A stretch of DNA of 19,005 nucleotides. Source: Candidatus Kapaibacterium sp. (GTDB lineage: Bacteria > Bacteroidota > Ignavibacteria > Kapaibacteriales > UBA961). The DNA is taken from NCBI GenBank assembly GCA_023253875.1, contig JALRFC010000012.1:1-19005 (forward strand), read 5' to 3'. Positions within the stretch are counted from its first letter, which is position 1; each line of letters opens with the position of its first letter. Below the pieces are notes generated by a model that saw only the letters and a program-made list of their open reading frames with translations, was not told the origin of the DNA and made no database searches. A program made the translations under genes and the position numbers. This document shows positions 1 through 7,291 of the stretch, in pieces.

Positions 1-99
1 GAATTAGCAGGAATGTCTGTTGCAAAAACTGATTATCCAAGTTATGTCTATCACAGGGATATTCCTGATTCTTTGTGCAATATCAAAAAGGTAGAATAA
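1..99 (+). CDS. C-terminal tail of an unrecognised gene (5' end outside window)
   Basis: Reading frame 1 is open from the first base to a TAA at 97-99 and encodes 32 residues ending in ...SLCNIKKVE. It is partial because the left edge cuts it. The stop shares its last base with the ATG of the next gene (TAATG at 97-101), which is the usual arrangement of co-transcribed, possibly translationally coupled genes, so this is very probably a real gene end. The tail carries no motif I recognise, and I assign no function. Confidence 0.6.
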   Translation, partial: ELAGMSVAKTDYPSYVYHRDIPDSLCNIKKVE

Positions 100-752
100 T
101 GCGAGAATCGAAAGTCAAAAAAAAAGAGCGCATGCACTCAGTATTGACCCTCCTACAACAAGAATATCCACATGCAGAATGTGCACTGCATTATTCTACG
201 CCCTTTCAATTATTGATTGCAACAATTCTATCTGCACAATGTACTGATGCACGTGTAAATATGGTCACCCCCATTCTCTTTACTGCATATCCAGATGCGA
301 GTACATTAGCTTCTGCTGAAATAGAAGACATCGAAACAATCATACATTCCACTGGATTTTTCAAAGCTAAAGCAAAGAATATCATTGCTTGTTCAAAGAG
401 AATCATGAATATTTATCACGGTGAATTACCACTTGACATCAATGAATTGATTACATTACCAGGAGTGGGAAGAAAAACTGCAAATGTCCTATTAGGAAAT
501 GCCTTTGGAATCAATGCAGGTATAACTGTTGATACGCATGTAACTAGAATCATGAATGCATTGAAATTTGTTTCAACGAAAGATGCAATCAATATCGAAC
601 AAGAACTCATACCATTGATTCCACAGGAAGAATGGACAGTATTTACGCATAGAATCATTGAACATGGTAGGGCAGTGTGTATTGCAAGAAGACCGCAATG
701 TTCAAAGTGTGTAATATCCTCATATTGTCCTTCATCAACCTGTGGAAAGTAA
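99..752 (+). CDS. nth: Endonuclease III (DNA glycosylase/AP lyase)
   Basis: Base-excision repair enzyme that removes oxidised pyrimidines and cleaves the abasic site. Translated from ATG 99 it has 217 residues, close to the usual 210-220. The helix-hairpin-helix LPGVGRKTAN lies at residues 120-129, with the expected catalytic lysine at 126. The catalytic aspartate is D145 in VDTH. A C-terminal 4Fe-4S loop is complete: C194-X6-C201-X2-C204-X5-C210. An in-frame GTG at 75 would add eight residues, but ATG 99 is preferred because it overlaps the upstream stop (TAATG) and gives the normal length. The 3' end overlaps the convergent ABC-F gene by 18 bases. Assignment is firm. Confidence 0.96.
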   Translation: MRESKVKKKERMHSVLTLLQQEYPHAECALHYSTPFQLLIATILSAQCTDARVNMVTPILFTAYPDASTLASAEIEDIETIIHSTGFFKAKAKNIIACSKRIMNIYHGELPLDINELITLPGVGRKTANVLLGNAFGINAGITVDTHVTRIMNALKFVSTKDAINIEQELIPLIPQEEWTVFTHRIIEHGRAVCIARRPQCSKCVISSYCPSSTCGK

Positions 753-2654
753 AGTTTCCCATTCTAGAAATAATGTATCTACACTCTTTTGAACTCCATC
801 TCTTGACTGACTGAGGTTTTTCATTGCTTCAGGATTTGAATATGTTGACTCATGAGATAATTGTTCATCTATTGTAGCAATCTCTTTCTCATATATTGCT
901 ATTTGTGCCTCAATTTCCTGAATTCTCCGAATCTTCTTCTTTTCTTCTCTTTCGAGATTTTTCTTTTCTTCTCTACTGTACTGTGATTGATTATCAATTT
1001 TAACCTGAGGAATTACTTCAACTTTTGCTTGAGCTTCATCCAATGAATTGATTGCAAACTTTTCCAAGAACTCTTCCAATTGCAATGGATAATGTTTGAT
1101 ACTACCTTGCGAAAAATGATAGATATTATCAATAAGGCCGGAAAGGAAATCTCGATCATGAGAAACAATGATCAATGCACCATTATACTTATTAAGTGCG
1201 GCTTTCAATATATCCTTTGCAGACATGTCCAGGTGATTTGTCGGTTCATCTAGAATCAATACATGAGACTCTGTCAATAAGAGCATAGCTAATGCCAATC
1301 TAGCTCTTTCGCCACCTGACAATACACGCACTTTTTTATCTACTGAATCTCCACTGAAGAGAAATGCACCAAGAATTGATCTGATTCTTGTTCTGATTTC
1401 ACCCACTGCCACTTGTTCAAGTGTTTCAAACACAGTTTTAGTTGGATCTAGTGAATCTGCATGTTGCTGAGCAAAATATCCGATTTTCAGTCCTTCTCCT
1501 ACTGTGAGGGTTCCTTCATATGATTCAATTCCGGCTAAAATTCTTGACAGTGTACTTTTTCCTTCTCCATTTTTTCCTACAAATGCACAACGCATACTTC
1601 GTTCAATGTCAAATGAGATATGATTCAGAATTGTCTTCTGATCATATTTTTTCGTTAAATCTTCAGAATGGAACAAGACTCTTGGTGCTCTCGGAGCGGG
1701 TGGAAAAGAAAATGAAATCGTCTTTTCGGTGGAATCATCATACGTAATGCGTTCTTTGGCTTCCAATTGTTTAACTCTAGATTGTACCCTAGATGCAAGA
1801 TTTGCCTTAGATCGAAATCTATCAATGAATTCTTGCGTTTTTGCTATTTCTTTTTGTTGAGCCATATAGGCCTTTTTGCGATGTTCTTCTCGTTCAAGTC
1901 TTTCAATGACATATTTTGAATATGAGCATGGATAATCCTCTATTCCACCATTTCTAATCTCAATAGTTCTTTTTGTTATGGTGTCCAAAAATACTCTGTC
2001 ATGTGATACAAGAATGACTGCACCATCATATTGAGCCAGATATGCTTCAAGCCAACGAATGGAATCTATGTCCAAATGATTTGTCGGTTCATCAAGTAAT
2101 AATGTATGTGGTTTTCTTAATAATAACTTTGCTAGCTCCAAACGCATTTGCCAACCGCCAGACAAATCACGTGCAGGTTTATTCATTGTCTCATGCGTGA
2201 AGCCAAGCCCTAATAGGATTTTTTCAATAGTTGCTTCAATTGCATTTCCACCAAGAATTTCATGTCTGGCATATAAATCAGCCATTCGTTCACACAAAGC
2301 ATGATAACCGGGATCTGAATAATCTTCATGATGTTCAATTGCATGCTGAATCTCAACTAATTCATCTTCAATTGCCAAAACTGATTCAAATGCAACTTTA
2401 CATTCTTCCTTGACAGAATCTGTATAATTTGCATGTAATTGTTGTTTCAGGAATCCAATGGTATGATGTTTTGAAGTGGTGATATTACCTGATTCAGGTT
2501 TGATATCACCATATAATACATTAAGTAAAGTGGATTTTCCTGCCCCATTTTTTCCAACCAGACCAATCTTGTCTTGATCACCAACCGTAAAAGTGATTCC
2601 ATCAAACAGTGGAATTCCATTAAATTGCATCGTGCATTGAGAAACTGCTATCAT
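735..2654 (-). CDS. ABC-F family ATPase (ribosome-associated translation factor type)
   Basis: Protein of 639 residues with two ABC ATPase domains and no membrane segment, as in the ABC-F family, whose members act on ribosomes rather than in transport. Domain 1: Walker A GKNGAGKST at 34-42, signature LSGGWQ 164-169, Walker B with DEPTNHLD 188-195, H-loop SHD 217-219. A charged helical linker (about 240-305) corresponds to the P-site-tRNA interaction region. Domain 2: Walker A GKNGEGKST 360-368, LSGGER 445-450, DEPTNHLD 469-476, SHD 498-500. Residues about 558-638 are rich in E, K and Q and predict a coiled coil, as in Uup/YheS-like members. I cannot tell housekeeping (Uup, YheS, EttA-like) from antibiotic-resistance subfamilies by eye; the context gives no hint of resistance. 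It lies divergent to the thioesterase fusion gene across 20 bases and overlaps nth tail-to-tail. Confidence 0.93.
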   Translation of the reverse strand: MIAVSQCTMQFNGIPLFDGITFTVGDQDKIGLVGKNGAGKSTLLNVLYGDIKPESGNITTSKHHTIGFLKQQLHANYTDSVKEECKVAFESVLAIEDELVEIQHAIEHHEDYSDPGYHALCERMADLYARHEILGGNAIEATIEKILLGLGFTHETMNKPARDLSGGWQMRLELAKLLLRKPHTLLLDEPTNHLDIDSIRWLEAYLAQYDGAVILVSHDRVFLDTITKRTIEIRNGGIEDYPCSYSKYVIERLEREEHRKKAYMAQQKEIAKTQEFIDRFRSKANLASRVQSRVKQLEAKERITYDDSTEKTISFSFPPAPRAPRVLFHSEDLTKKYDQKTILNHISFDIERSMRCAFVGKNGEGKSTLSRILAGIESYEGTLTVGEGLKIGYFAQQHADSLDPTKTVFETLEQVAVGEIRTRIRSILGAFLFSGDSVDKKVRVLSGGERARLALAMLLLTESHVLILDEPTNHLDMSAKDILKAALNKYNGALIIVSHDRDFLSGLIDNIYHFSQGSIKHYPLQLEEFLEKFAINSLDEAQAKVEVIPQVKIDNQSQYSREEKKNLEREEKKKIRRIQEIEAQIAIYEKEIATIDEQLSHESTYSNPEAMKNLSQSRDGVQKSVDTLFLEWETLLSTG

Positions 2655-2664
2655 TCAGTATAAC
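2637..2664 (+). promoter_or_regulatory. Candidate sigma70-like promoter for the DUF4505-thioesterase gene
   Basis: TTGAGA at 2637-2642 and TATAAC at 2659-2664 are separated by 16 bases; each hexamer differs from the sigma70 consensus at one position. The predicted start of transcription (about 2671) lies only a few bases before the ATG at 2675, so the mRNA would be nearly leaderless. The -35 box and spacer lie inside the ABC-F coding sequence on the other strand. AT-rich DNA gives such matches by chance, and Bacteroidota often use a different promoter (TTTG / TAnnTTTG), so this is tentative. Confidence 0.35.
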
Positions 2665-2671
2665 CGTGTAA

Positions 2672-2700
2672 ATTATGGCTCAGTATCATTATCATATCAA
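2672..2700 (-). promoter_or_regulatory. Candidate sigma70-like promoter for the ABC-F gene
   Basis: Read on the minus strand, TTGATA (2700-2695) is followed after exactly 17 bases by CATAAT (2677-2672). Each hexamer has one mismatch to consensus and the spacing is optimal. Transcription would start near 2665, about 10 bases before the ABC-F ATG at 2654. The -10 box includes the start codon of the opposite gene read in reverse. The footprint fully overlaps that of the plus-strand candidate. Same caveat about chance matches in AT-rich DNA. Confidence 0.35.
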
Positions 2701-3535
2701 TAGTCAAGGCATCATAAGTCATGAAGGAATCATCATTGATGATGAATCATTGATTGCATTGATCTACAAAAATATGGACTATACACGTATGGGACCTTCA
2801 GATGAACCAACTTTTTGCGCGAGAATAGGAAATGAAGAAATATTCCTTCATTATGAGGATACACCAATTGTATGGAAATATCTCAGTGGCGATAGACTAT
2901 ACATGAATACAAACATTTCTTTTCCATTCTCTTTGAATGATTTACGATTTTCAGCTGATGGAAATCTATATCATCGAGCTCCAAAGGGGAATTGGGCACG
3001 TATTTCATCTAGATTACTTATAGAACTCAGAGATAATATTCAGAAGTGGGGACCATATTATACATTTGAAAAAGATGGTTGTTCAAGAGTGATTGAGCCA
3101 CTCGAACACACTCAGTATTTGTTTCTCCATCCTAGAACCGAAAATATGTGCTTTGGTTGCGGAGAAGGAAATAGTCATGGTTTACACCTGACATTTGTGT
3201 ATGATCCAATCACACATTCTGTAGATTCATGGTATACCCCACCAAGACATCTCATGGGTTCAATGAATATTATGCATGGCGGTATGGTAAGTCTCTTATT
3301 GGATGAAACAATGGGGAAGGTATTGTCCGGTATGAATGTGAAAGCCCCAACGGCTCAACTCAATGTCAGATATAAAAGACCCACATTGGTTGAGACTGAA
3401 TTACATATATGTGGGAGACTTGAATATGAACAAGGTCGAAAGTTTAGGTTGACTGCTGAAATCTATGATACAGAAGGGAATATGACAGCTCAGGGAGAGG
3501 GATTATTCATCAAAAGAAAAGATGGTATTACATGA
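2675..3535 (+). CDS. DUF4505 (UPF0598)-like domain fused to a hotdog-fold (PaaI/4HBT) thioesterase
   Basis: 286 residues in two parts. Residues 1 to about 125 resemble DUF4505/UPF0598, the family of human C8orf82 as I remember it: an opening aromatic-rich strand (QYHYHINSQG), EIFLHYEDTPIVWKYL at 55-70, and LRFSADGNLYHRAP at 90-103. Function of that family is unknown. Residues about 150-286 look like a hotdog thioesterase. CFGCG at 159-163 followed by N166 and GLHLTF is typical of one 4HBT branch. MHGGMVSLLLDE at 200-211 is the central helix, with D210 the likely catalytic acid. The end AEIYDTEGNMTAQGEGLFI is a standard hotdog edge strand. The probable substrate class is an acyl-CoA thioester; the actual substrate is unknown. 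No signal peptide is visible, so it is likely cytoplasmic. It ends 8 bases inside the convergent Ppx/GppA gene. Confidence 0.85.
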   Translation: MAQYHYHINSQGIISHEGIIIDDESLIALIYKNMDYTRMGPSDEPTFCARIGNEEIFLHYEDTPIVWKYLSGDRLYMNTNISFPFSLNDLRFSADGNLYHRAPKGNWARISSRLLIELRDNIQKWGPYYTFEKDGCSRVIEPLEHTQYLFLHPRTENMCFGCGEGNSHGLHLTFVYDPITHSVDSWYTPPRHLMGSMNIMHGGMVSLLLDETMGKVLSGMNVKAPTAQLNVRYKRPTLVETELHICGRLEYEQGRKFRLTAEIYDTEGNMTAQGEGLFIKRKDGIT

Positions 3536-4418
3536 TTGATTGGACTATTCCATATCGTAATCCTTTTGCACTGACTATACAAGATTGAGCGTGAATCTTC
3601 TCTACTATCATTGAAAGAATGAGTGTTCCGACAGGTAAAATATCAGCCCTTTGTGGATGTACACCCGGAATGCGCAATATTTCTTCCAATGAGGAAAAGC
3701 ATAATTGTCTACTGAGTGATGTTATAGTATTACTATCCAATCTATGTCCATGTATCAATGGGGAAGAAAGATCATCAATCTGTAAATCAATAGCAGCCAA
3801 TGTTGTAGGTGTCCCTGCCGTTGCTATGATTGTTGCATCTTGTGGGAGATGAATATCATTAATCATAGAAGCAATATGCAACTTCAAAGTGCCAACTTCT
3901 TCCTCTTGCATTGGTAATTGATGAATGAATGTATCAGTAAGTCTAACAGCACCGATATCAATACTCATGCAATGTTCATTACCATCAATCAATTGAATGA
4001 TTTCCGTACTACCCCCACCGATATCTATAATGACAGGCTTATTGAAGTGTTCTTTGCTGCCCAAAAATGTCAAAGCAGCTTCTTCAATACCAGTTATGAT
4101 CTGAATGGGATATCGTAATACACTTTCAAGAATCATTCGAACTTCCGATGCATTATGAGCATCTCTCATGGCACTCGTTGCGATTGCTTTTACGGTAATA
4201 GCTTCATACTGAGATAGGATTTCAGCATATTCTTGGAGTATGATACATGCTCTTTGGATTGCTTGTTCCGAGATTGTTCCCGTAAGATTAAGTCCTTCAC
4301 CCAGCCTTGCAATGCGATGTTCATCTCGTATCACATGCATATTGCCATATTGATCCTTTACAGCAATCAATAAGAGGAGTGTATTTGTGCCTATGTCTAT
4401 ACCGGCAACATATCGCAT
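3528..4418 (-). CDS. Ppx/GppA family phosphatase (exopolyphosphatase / pppGpp phosphohydrolase-like), short form
   Basis: 296 residues from ATG 4418. The actin/ASKHA-type phosphate loops are present: GIDIGTNT at 6-13 and DIGGGSTE at 132-139. The ITGIEEA segment (108-114) holds the likely catalytic glutamate, and TAGTPTTLAA (200-209) and a RADILPVG segment (257-264) follow, as in the family. It contains only the Ppx-GppA catalytic core, without the C-terminal HD-like domain of E. coli PPX, as in many short homologues. Known reactions in the family are hydrolysis of polyphosphate and of pppGpp; I cannot choose between them. An in-frame ATG at 4448 would add ten residues, but ATG 4418 overlaps the prmA stop (TGATG) and starts directly before the first strand. 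Last gene of the minus-strand trio. Confidence 0.9.
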   Translation of the reverse strand: MRYVAGIDIGTNTLLLLIAVKDQYGNMHVIRDEHRIARLGEGLNLTGTISEQAIQRACIILQEYAEILSQYEAITVKAIATSAMRDAHNASEVRMILESVLRYPIQIITGIEEAALTFLGSKEHFNKPVIIDIGGGSTEIIQLIDGNEHCMSIDIGAVRLTDTFIHQLPMQEEEVGTLKLHIASMINDIHLPQDATIIATAGTPTTLAAIDLQIDDLSSPLIHGHRLDSNTITSLSRQLCFSSLEEILRIPGVHPQRADILPVGTLILSMIVEKIHAQSCIVSAKGLRYGIVQSIM

Positions 4419-5260
4419 CAGACTGCACTCAATGTAATTGCAACCCAATCCATTTCTTGCAATGTCTTGATATGCGTAAATCCATGTTTTTGAGCAGATT
4501 GTATAATTTCATCTGCATCAATTGCTAGGATGCCGGAAAGTATCAATATTCCATGCTCAGCAATCAATGCTTCATGAAATTTTTTGAGATTGGGAAGAAT
4601 GATATTGCGATACATATTTGCTGCAATTCCATGTACCGATGGAATATCTAATGTGAAAATATCAGCCTGTTCAACCTTCATATGTTCAACCGCATTCAAA
4701 CAAGCATTATCTTTTGCATTCTGAACACTCCATTCATCATTGTCGAATGCATACACATCTTGCGCCCCTAATTTTGAAGCGAGAATACCGAGTACACCAG
4801 AGCCACAACCAGCATCAATCCAATGTGAATTTGGTAATACCCACTCTTGTAATTCCTTACATACCATACGAGTAGTTGGATGATAACCTGTTCCAAATGC
4901 CATCTGCGGATTAATGATAATGGTTATTGGATGATTAATCTGACTTCTTTTCCATTCCGGGGTGATTGCAATTGTCTCATTAACTATAACAGGTTCCAGA
5001 GATTCTTCCCATTCTTTATTCCAATTCTGATCCTGGATGATCTCTTTCGTGATGATACCACATTCGATGTCATATTGTTTAGCAATTTCAATAATGAATC
5101 TATCTAACTCTTCATGATAATCAACAGTGTTAAACAAGATTGTCATGATATCTTGAGATTGCTCTATTCCTGAAAAATCCATATTTGCTAATAGTCCAAT
5201 CAACAAGTCTTGACTTTCTTCAGGCACTGAAAGAGAAATGGATATAAATTCAGATTTCAT
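4418..5260 (-). CDS. prmA: Ribosomal protein L11 methyltransferase
   Basis: SAM-dependent enzyme that methylates ribosomal protein L11. From ATG 5260 it is 280 residues, near the usual length. The N-terminal ferredoxin-like domain (1 to about 95) is poorly conserved. The methyltransferase core starts at NPQMAFGTGYHPTT (117-130), the family signature, followed by the SAM loop IDAGCGSG (148-155) and the acidic residue D173 after the second strand. ILILSGIL at 238-245 and the final DWVAITLS are also typical. The open frame extends upstream to 5404, into the peptidase gene. ATG 5260 is chosen because it lies one base past that gene's stop (TAATATG) and matches the start expected for the domain; ATG 5272 is a near alternative. 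Confidence 0.92.
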   Translation of the reverse strand: MKSEFISISLSVPEESQDLLIGLLANMDFSGIEQSQDIMTILFNTVDYHEELDRFIIEIAKQYDIECGIITKEIIQDQNWNKEWEESLEPVIVNETIAITPEWKRSQINHPITIIINPQMAFGTGYHPTTRMVCKELQEWVLPNSHWIDAGCGSGVLGILASKLGAQDVYAFDNDEWSVQNAKDNACLNAVEHMKVEQADIFTLDIPSVHGIAANMYRNIILPNLKKFHEALIAEHGILILSGILAIDADEIIQSAQKHGFTHIKTLQEMDWVAITLSAV

Positions 5261-5261
5261 A

Positions 5262-6254
5262 TTAAAATACATCTTGGGAGGTTGTAAAAAGGAATTCCAA
5301 GAGAACATTACCGATATCGGCAAGTGTTTGCGAAGAAATATTGACCATTGTATCACCTGATGTATGCCAATATTGTCTTCTAGGATTCGGATCGATATTT
5401 CCAACGAGATTTACATCGATGATATTGATTGTTCTAATGCCATGTTGATTCAAAATTACATGGTCATCACTCACTGAATTTCCATTTTCATGTATGAAGT
5501 AAGGTGAATTTCTCTTTTTTGCGATAGTCCATACTGCATCTACCAATACTGAATGTGCTTGTTTTGAAACAGGTTCATATCGAAATTCTGCTTGTGAATC
5601 ACCAACCAAATCCAGCAAAATACCATATCGTGGTTTTTGTATGGGATAATTCACTGCCAGATATTTTGATCCTTGAAAAAATCCTTCAAGATCTCCGGAT
5701 AGTCCCAAATCTTCTCCGTCAAGGAGTATGATGTCAATACCAAGTTCCGGTTTTTGCTTGGATAAGATATTTGCAATTTCCATCAGTACAGCAACTCCGC
5801 TTGCACCGTCATTTGCCCCCAAAATTGGCTTTGATCGTAATAATTCATCTTTATCTTCATCAGCAAATGGTCTTGTATCCCAATGAGCGCAAAGAAGAAC
5901 TCTATCTTTCTTTTCCGGAGAAAAAGAAGCAATGATATTGGCCATTTCATGGGTTTTTCCATATACCGTTGCAGAAAAGGGCTGTAAAAAGGCAGTATCA
6001 GCTTTTGTTGATAAGTATGCTAGGAGATACTTCATAGTTTCCGAATGTCCGATTGAACTTGGATTTCTCGGACCAAATGCCAATTGATCTTCTATATGTT
6101 TCAGCACCGAATCGGGTGAAATGAGCAGTCCTTCATACTCTTTTGGAGATTCAGATGATGAATGTTCTTGATCTTTTTGATCTTTTGTACATCCATTCAC
6201 CAAGAATAATGATATGGCGAGCGCCAAGATTGTATAAGCTGTGGTATTCTTCAT
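5262..6254 (-). CDS. Lipoprotein, M28 peptidase / glutaminyl-peptide cyclotransferase-like
   Basis: 330 residues. The N-terminus is a lipoprotein signal peptide: hydrophobic 8-20 and lipobox LVNGC with the lipidated cysteine at 22, followed by a hydrophilic linker. The catalytic domain has M28-type metal motifs: LLCAHWDTRP (120-129), GANDGASG (146-153, D149), LLDGED (177-182, E181), LLDLVGD (213-219), SDDH (262-265) and YWHTSGDT (295-302, H297). The DGE, LLDLVG, DDH and WHT series follows glutaminyl cyclases (QPCT/QC), which bind one zinc through D, E and H and make N-terminal pyroglutamate. An aminopeptidase role is also possible. It is probably anchored to a membrane and acts outside the cytoplasm. 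First gene of the peptidase-prmA-ppx unit; its divergent upstream gap to kdsC is 57 bases. Confidence 0.88.
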   Translation of the reverse strand: MKNTTAYTILALAISLFLVNGCTKDQKDQEHSSSESPKEYEGLLISPDSVLKHIEDQLAFGPRNPSSIGHSETMKYLLAYLSTKADTAFLQPFSATVYGKTHEMANIIASFSPEKKDRVLLCAHWDTRPFADEDKDELLRSKPILGANDGASGVAVLMEIANILSKQKPELGIDIILLDGEDLGLSGDLEGFFQGSKYLAVNYPIQKPRYGILLDLVGDSQAEFRYEPVSKQAHSVLVDAVWTIAKKRNSPYFIHENGNSVSDDHVILNQHGIRTINIIDVNLVGNIDPNPRRQYWHTSGDTMVNISSQTLADIGNVLLEFLFTTSQDVF

Positions 6255-6311
6255 TGTTATTGCGTAATTTTAGCCATAATTGATTGCAATTTATTGAATT
6301 TCTTTCGGCTT

Positions 6312-6830
6312 ATGACTTCTATCATGGAAAATCTCCGTCAAATTGAATTAATTGTTTTTGATGTTGATGGAACAATGACTGATGGCGGTATGTATTATTC
6401 CGATGATGGCATTGCATTGAAGCGATTTGATGTTCGAGATGGCATGGGAATTGTACTTGCACATAAGGCAGGCATGAAAACAGCAATCATTACGAGTGAA
6501 GAAACTGAGATTGTTAAGCAAAGAGCCAAAACACTCAAGATAGATATTGTCATTCAAGGTTCTCGCAACAAATTGTCCTCATTATCGTTATTGTGCGGGC
6601 AATTATCTCTGAGTCCACATCAAATCGCATATATCGGAGATGATGTCAATGATCTTGCTTGTTTACAATATGTAGGATTTTCTATGTCTCCAGCAGATGC
6701 CCATGACATTGTGAAAGAGCATGTACAGTATGTAAGTGCTTTTTCGGGTGGCCATGGAGCTGTAAGAGAATGTTGTGATATGATACTTAAAGCAAAAGGC
6801 ATGTCTATCACTTTACCGGAACAATGGTAA
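6312..6830 (+). CDS. kdsC: 3-deoxy-D-manno-octulosonate 8-phosphate phosphatase (HAD superfamily, KdsC type)
   Basis: Hydrolyses Kdo-8-phosphate to Kdo in LPS core synthesis. 172 residues from ATG 6312, the size of the cap-less C0 HAD subgroup. HAD motif I is FDVDGTMTDG (16-25; D17 nucleophile, D19 acid/base). Motif II is IITSEE (59-64), where many KdsC have a TGR here. Motif III lysine is K87 in GSRNKLSS, and motif IV is YIGDDVNDL (107-115). The C-terminal SGGHGAVREC (145-154) is characteristic of KdsC. The start is uncertain: ATG 6324 would give MENLRQIEL..., TTG 6294 a longer form, and none has a Shine-Dalgarno. It heads the long plus-strand run that also carries kdsB, the enzyme that uses Kdo. 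Confidence 0.93.
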   Translation: MTSIMENLRQIELIVFDVDGTMTDGGMYYSDDGIALKRFDVRDGMGIVLAHKAGMKTAIITSEETEIVKQRAKTLKIDIVIQGSRNKLSSLSLLCGQLSLSPHQIAYIGDDVNDLACLQYVGFSMSPADAHDIVKEHVQYVSAFSGGHGAVRECCDMILKAKGMSITLPEQW

Positions 6831-6837
6831 TATTTAC

Positions 6838-6846
6838 GGAGAGGAG
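6838..6846 (+). promoter_or_regulatory. Strong Shine-Dalgarno before ytxH
   Basis: The sequence GGAGAGGAG lies just before the ATG at 6849. GGAG at 6838-6841 sits 7 bases from the start codon, the normal distance. This is the clearest ribosome binding site in the window; almost all other starts have none, which suggests this product is made in larger amounts or initiated differently. Confidence 0.7.
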
Positions 6847-6848
6847 TT

Positions 6849-7286
6849 ATGAAAGAAGACAGTGAAGTAGTCAATTCCTATGCAAAGGGATTTCTCCTTG
6901 GTGCATTGGTTGGTGGCGCAGTAGGAGCGATAACAGCATTATTGTTTGCTCCAAAACCCGGTAGAGAATTACGTGATGAATTATCTTATCGTTCAAAAGA
7001 TTTACTTGAAAAAGGTCAAAATCTGTTTGGAGGACAAGACAATAATGCGACACATATTCCCAATGATGGCAAATTACAGGCCGATGCTGTCGTTCGTAAT
7101 GCTCGAGAAAAGGCTGATGACTTATTGCAGAATGCTGAACAAATGCTTCGCGATGCTAAAAGTAAAGCCCATACTGCATCAGGAAGTGTGGCGGATGGAC
7201 TCAATAAGTTCAAAGATGCCGCATCTGCCGGAGTAGAGGCATTCAAGCAAGAAATGAGTAATGTACAATCACGATCCAATGGTTGA
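6849..7286 (+). CDS. YtxH-like membrane-associated protein
   Basis: 145 residues. A single glycine/alanine-rich transmembrane segment (about 13-34) is followed by the FAPKPGRELRDEL segment (33-45), the hallmark of YtxH-domain proteins. The rest (about 75-140) is an alanine-, lysine- and glutamate-rich amphipathic helical region, likely coiled coil. Function in the family is not established; some members are stress-related. It is 18 bases after kdsC and preceded by the best Shine-Dalgarno of the window. The next gene, a DUF948-like protein, is its common neighbour and likely works with it. Confidence 0.85.
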   Translation: MKEDSEVVNSYAKGFLLGALVGGAVGAITALLFAPKPGRELRDELSYRSKDLLEKGQNLFGGQDNNATHIPNDGKLQADAVVRNAREKADDLLQNAEQMLRDAKSKAHTASGSVADGLNKFKDAASAGVEAFKQEMSNVQSRSNG

Positions 7287-7291
7287 AGATC

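Noticed and set aside
744..759. GGAAA-N6-TTTCC inverted repeat at the nth/ABC-F convergent junction
   Set aside because: Only five AT-biased base pairs with no T-run; such stems are expected by chance here.
735..2654. ABC-F gene as an antibiotic-resistance factor
   Set aside because: No resistance-type linker feature can be recognised by eye and the neighbours are housekeeping; housekeeping ABC-F proteins are common in this group.
3524..3567. Possible terminator at the thioesterase/Ppx junction: GG(T)ATTAC ... GTAATCC followed by TTTT
   Set aside because: The stem needs a bulge and a long asymmetric interior around a small TGGA/TCCA helix, and it lies within ppx codons. Suggestive but too weak to call.
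6255..6311. Promoters in the divergent gap between the M28 lipoprotein and kdsC (CATAAT at 6275, TAAAAT on the minus strand)
   Set aside because: Promoters must exist near here, but no -35 hexamer at acceptable spacing accompanies either box, nor a full TAnnTTTG element, so I cannot place them.
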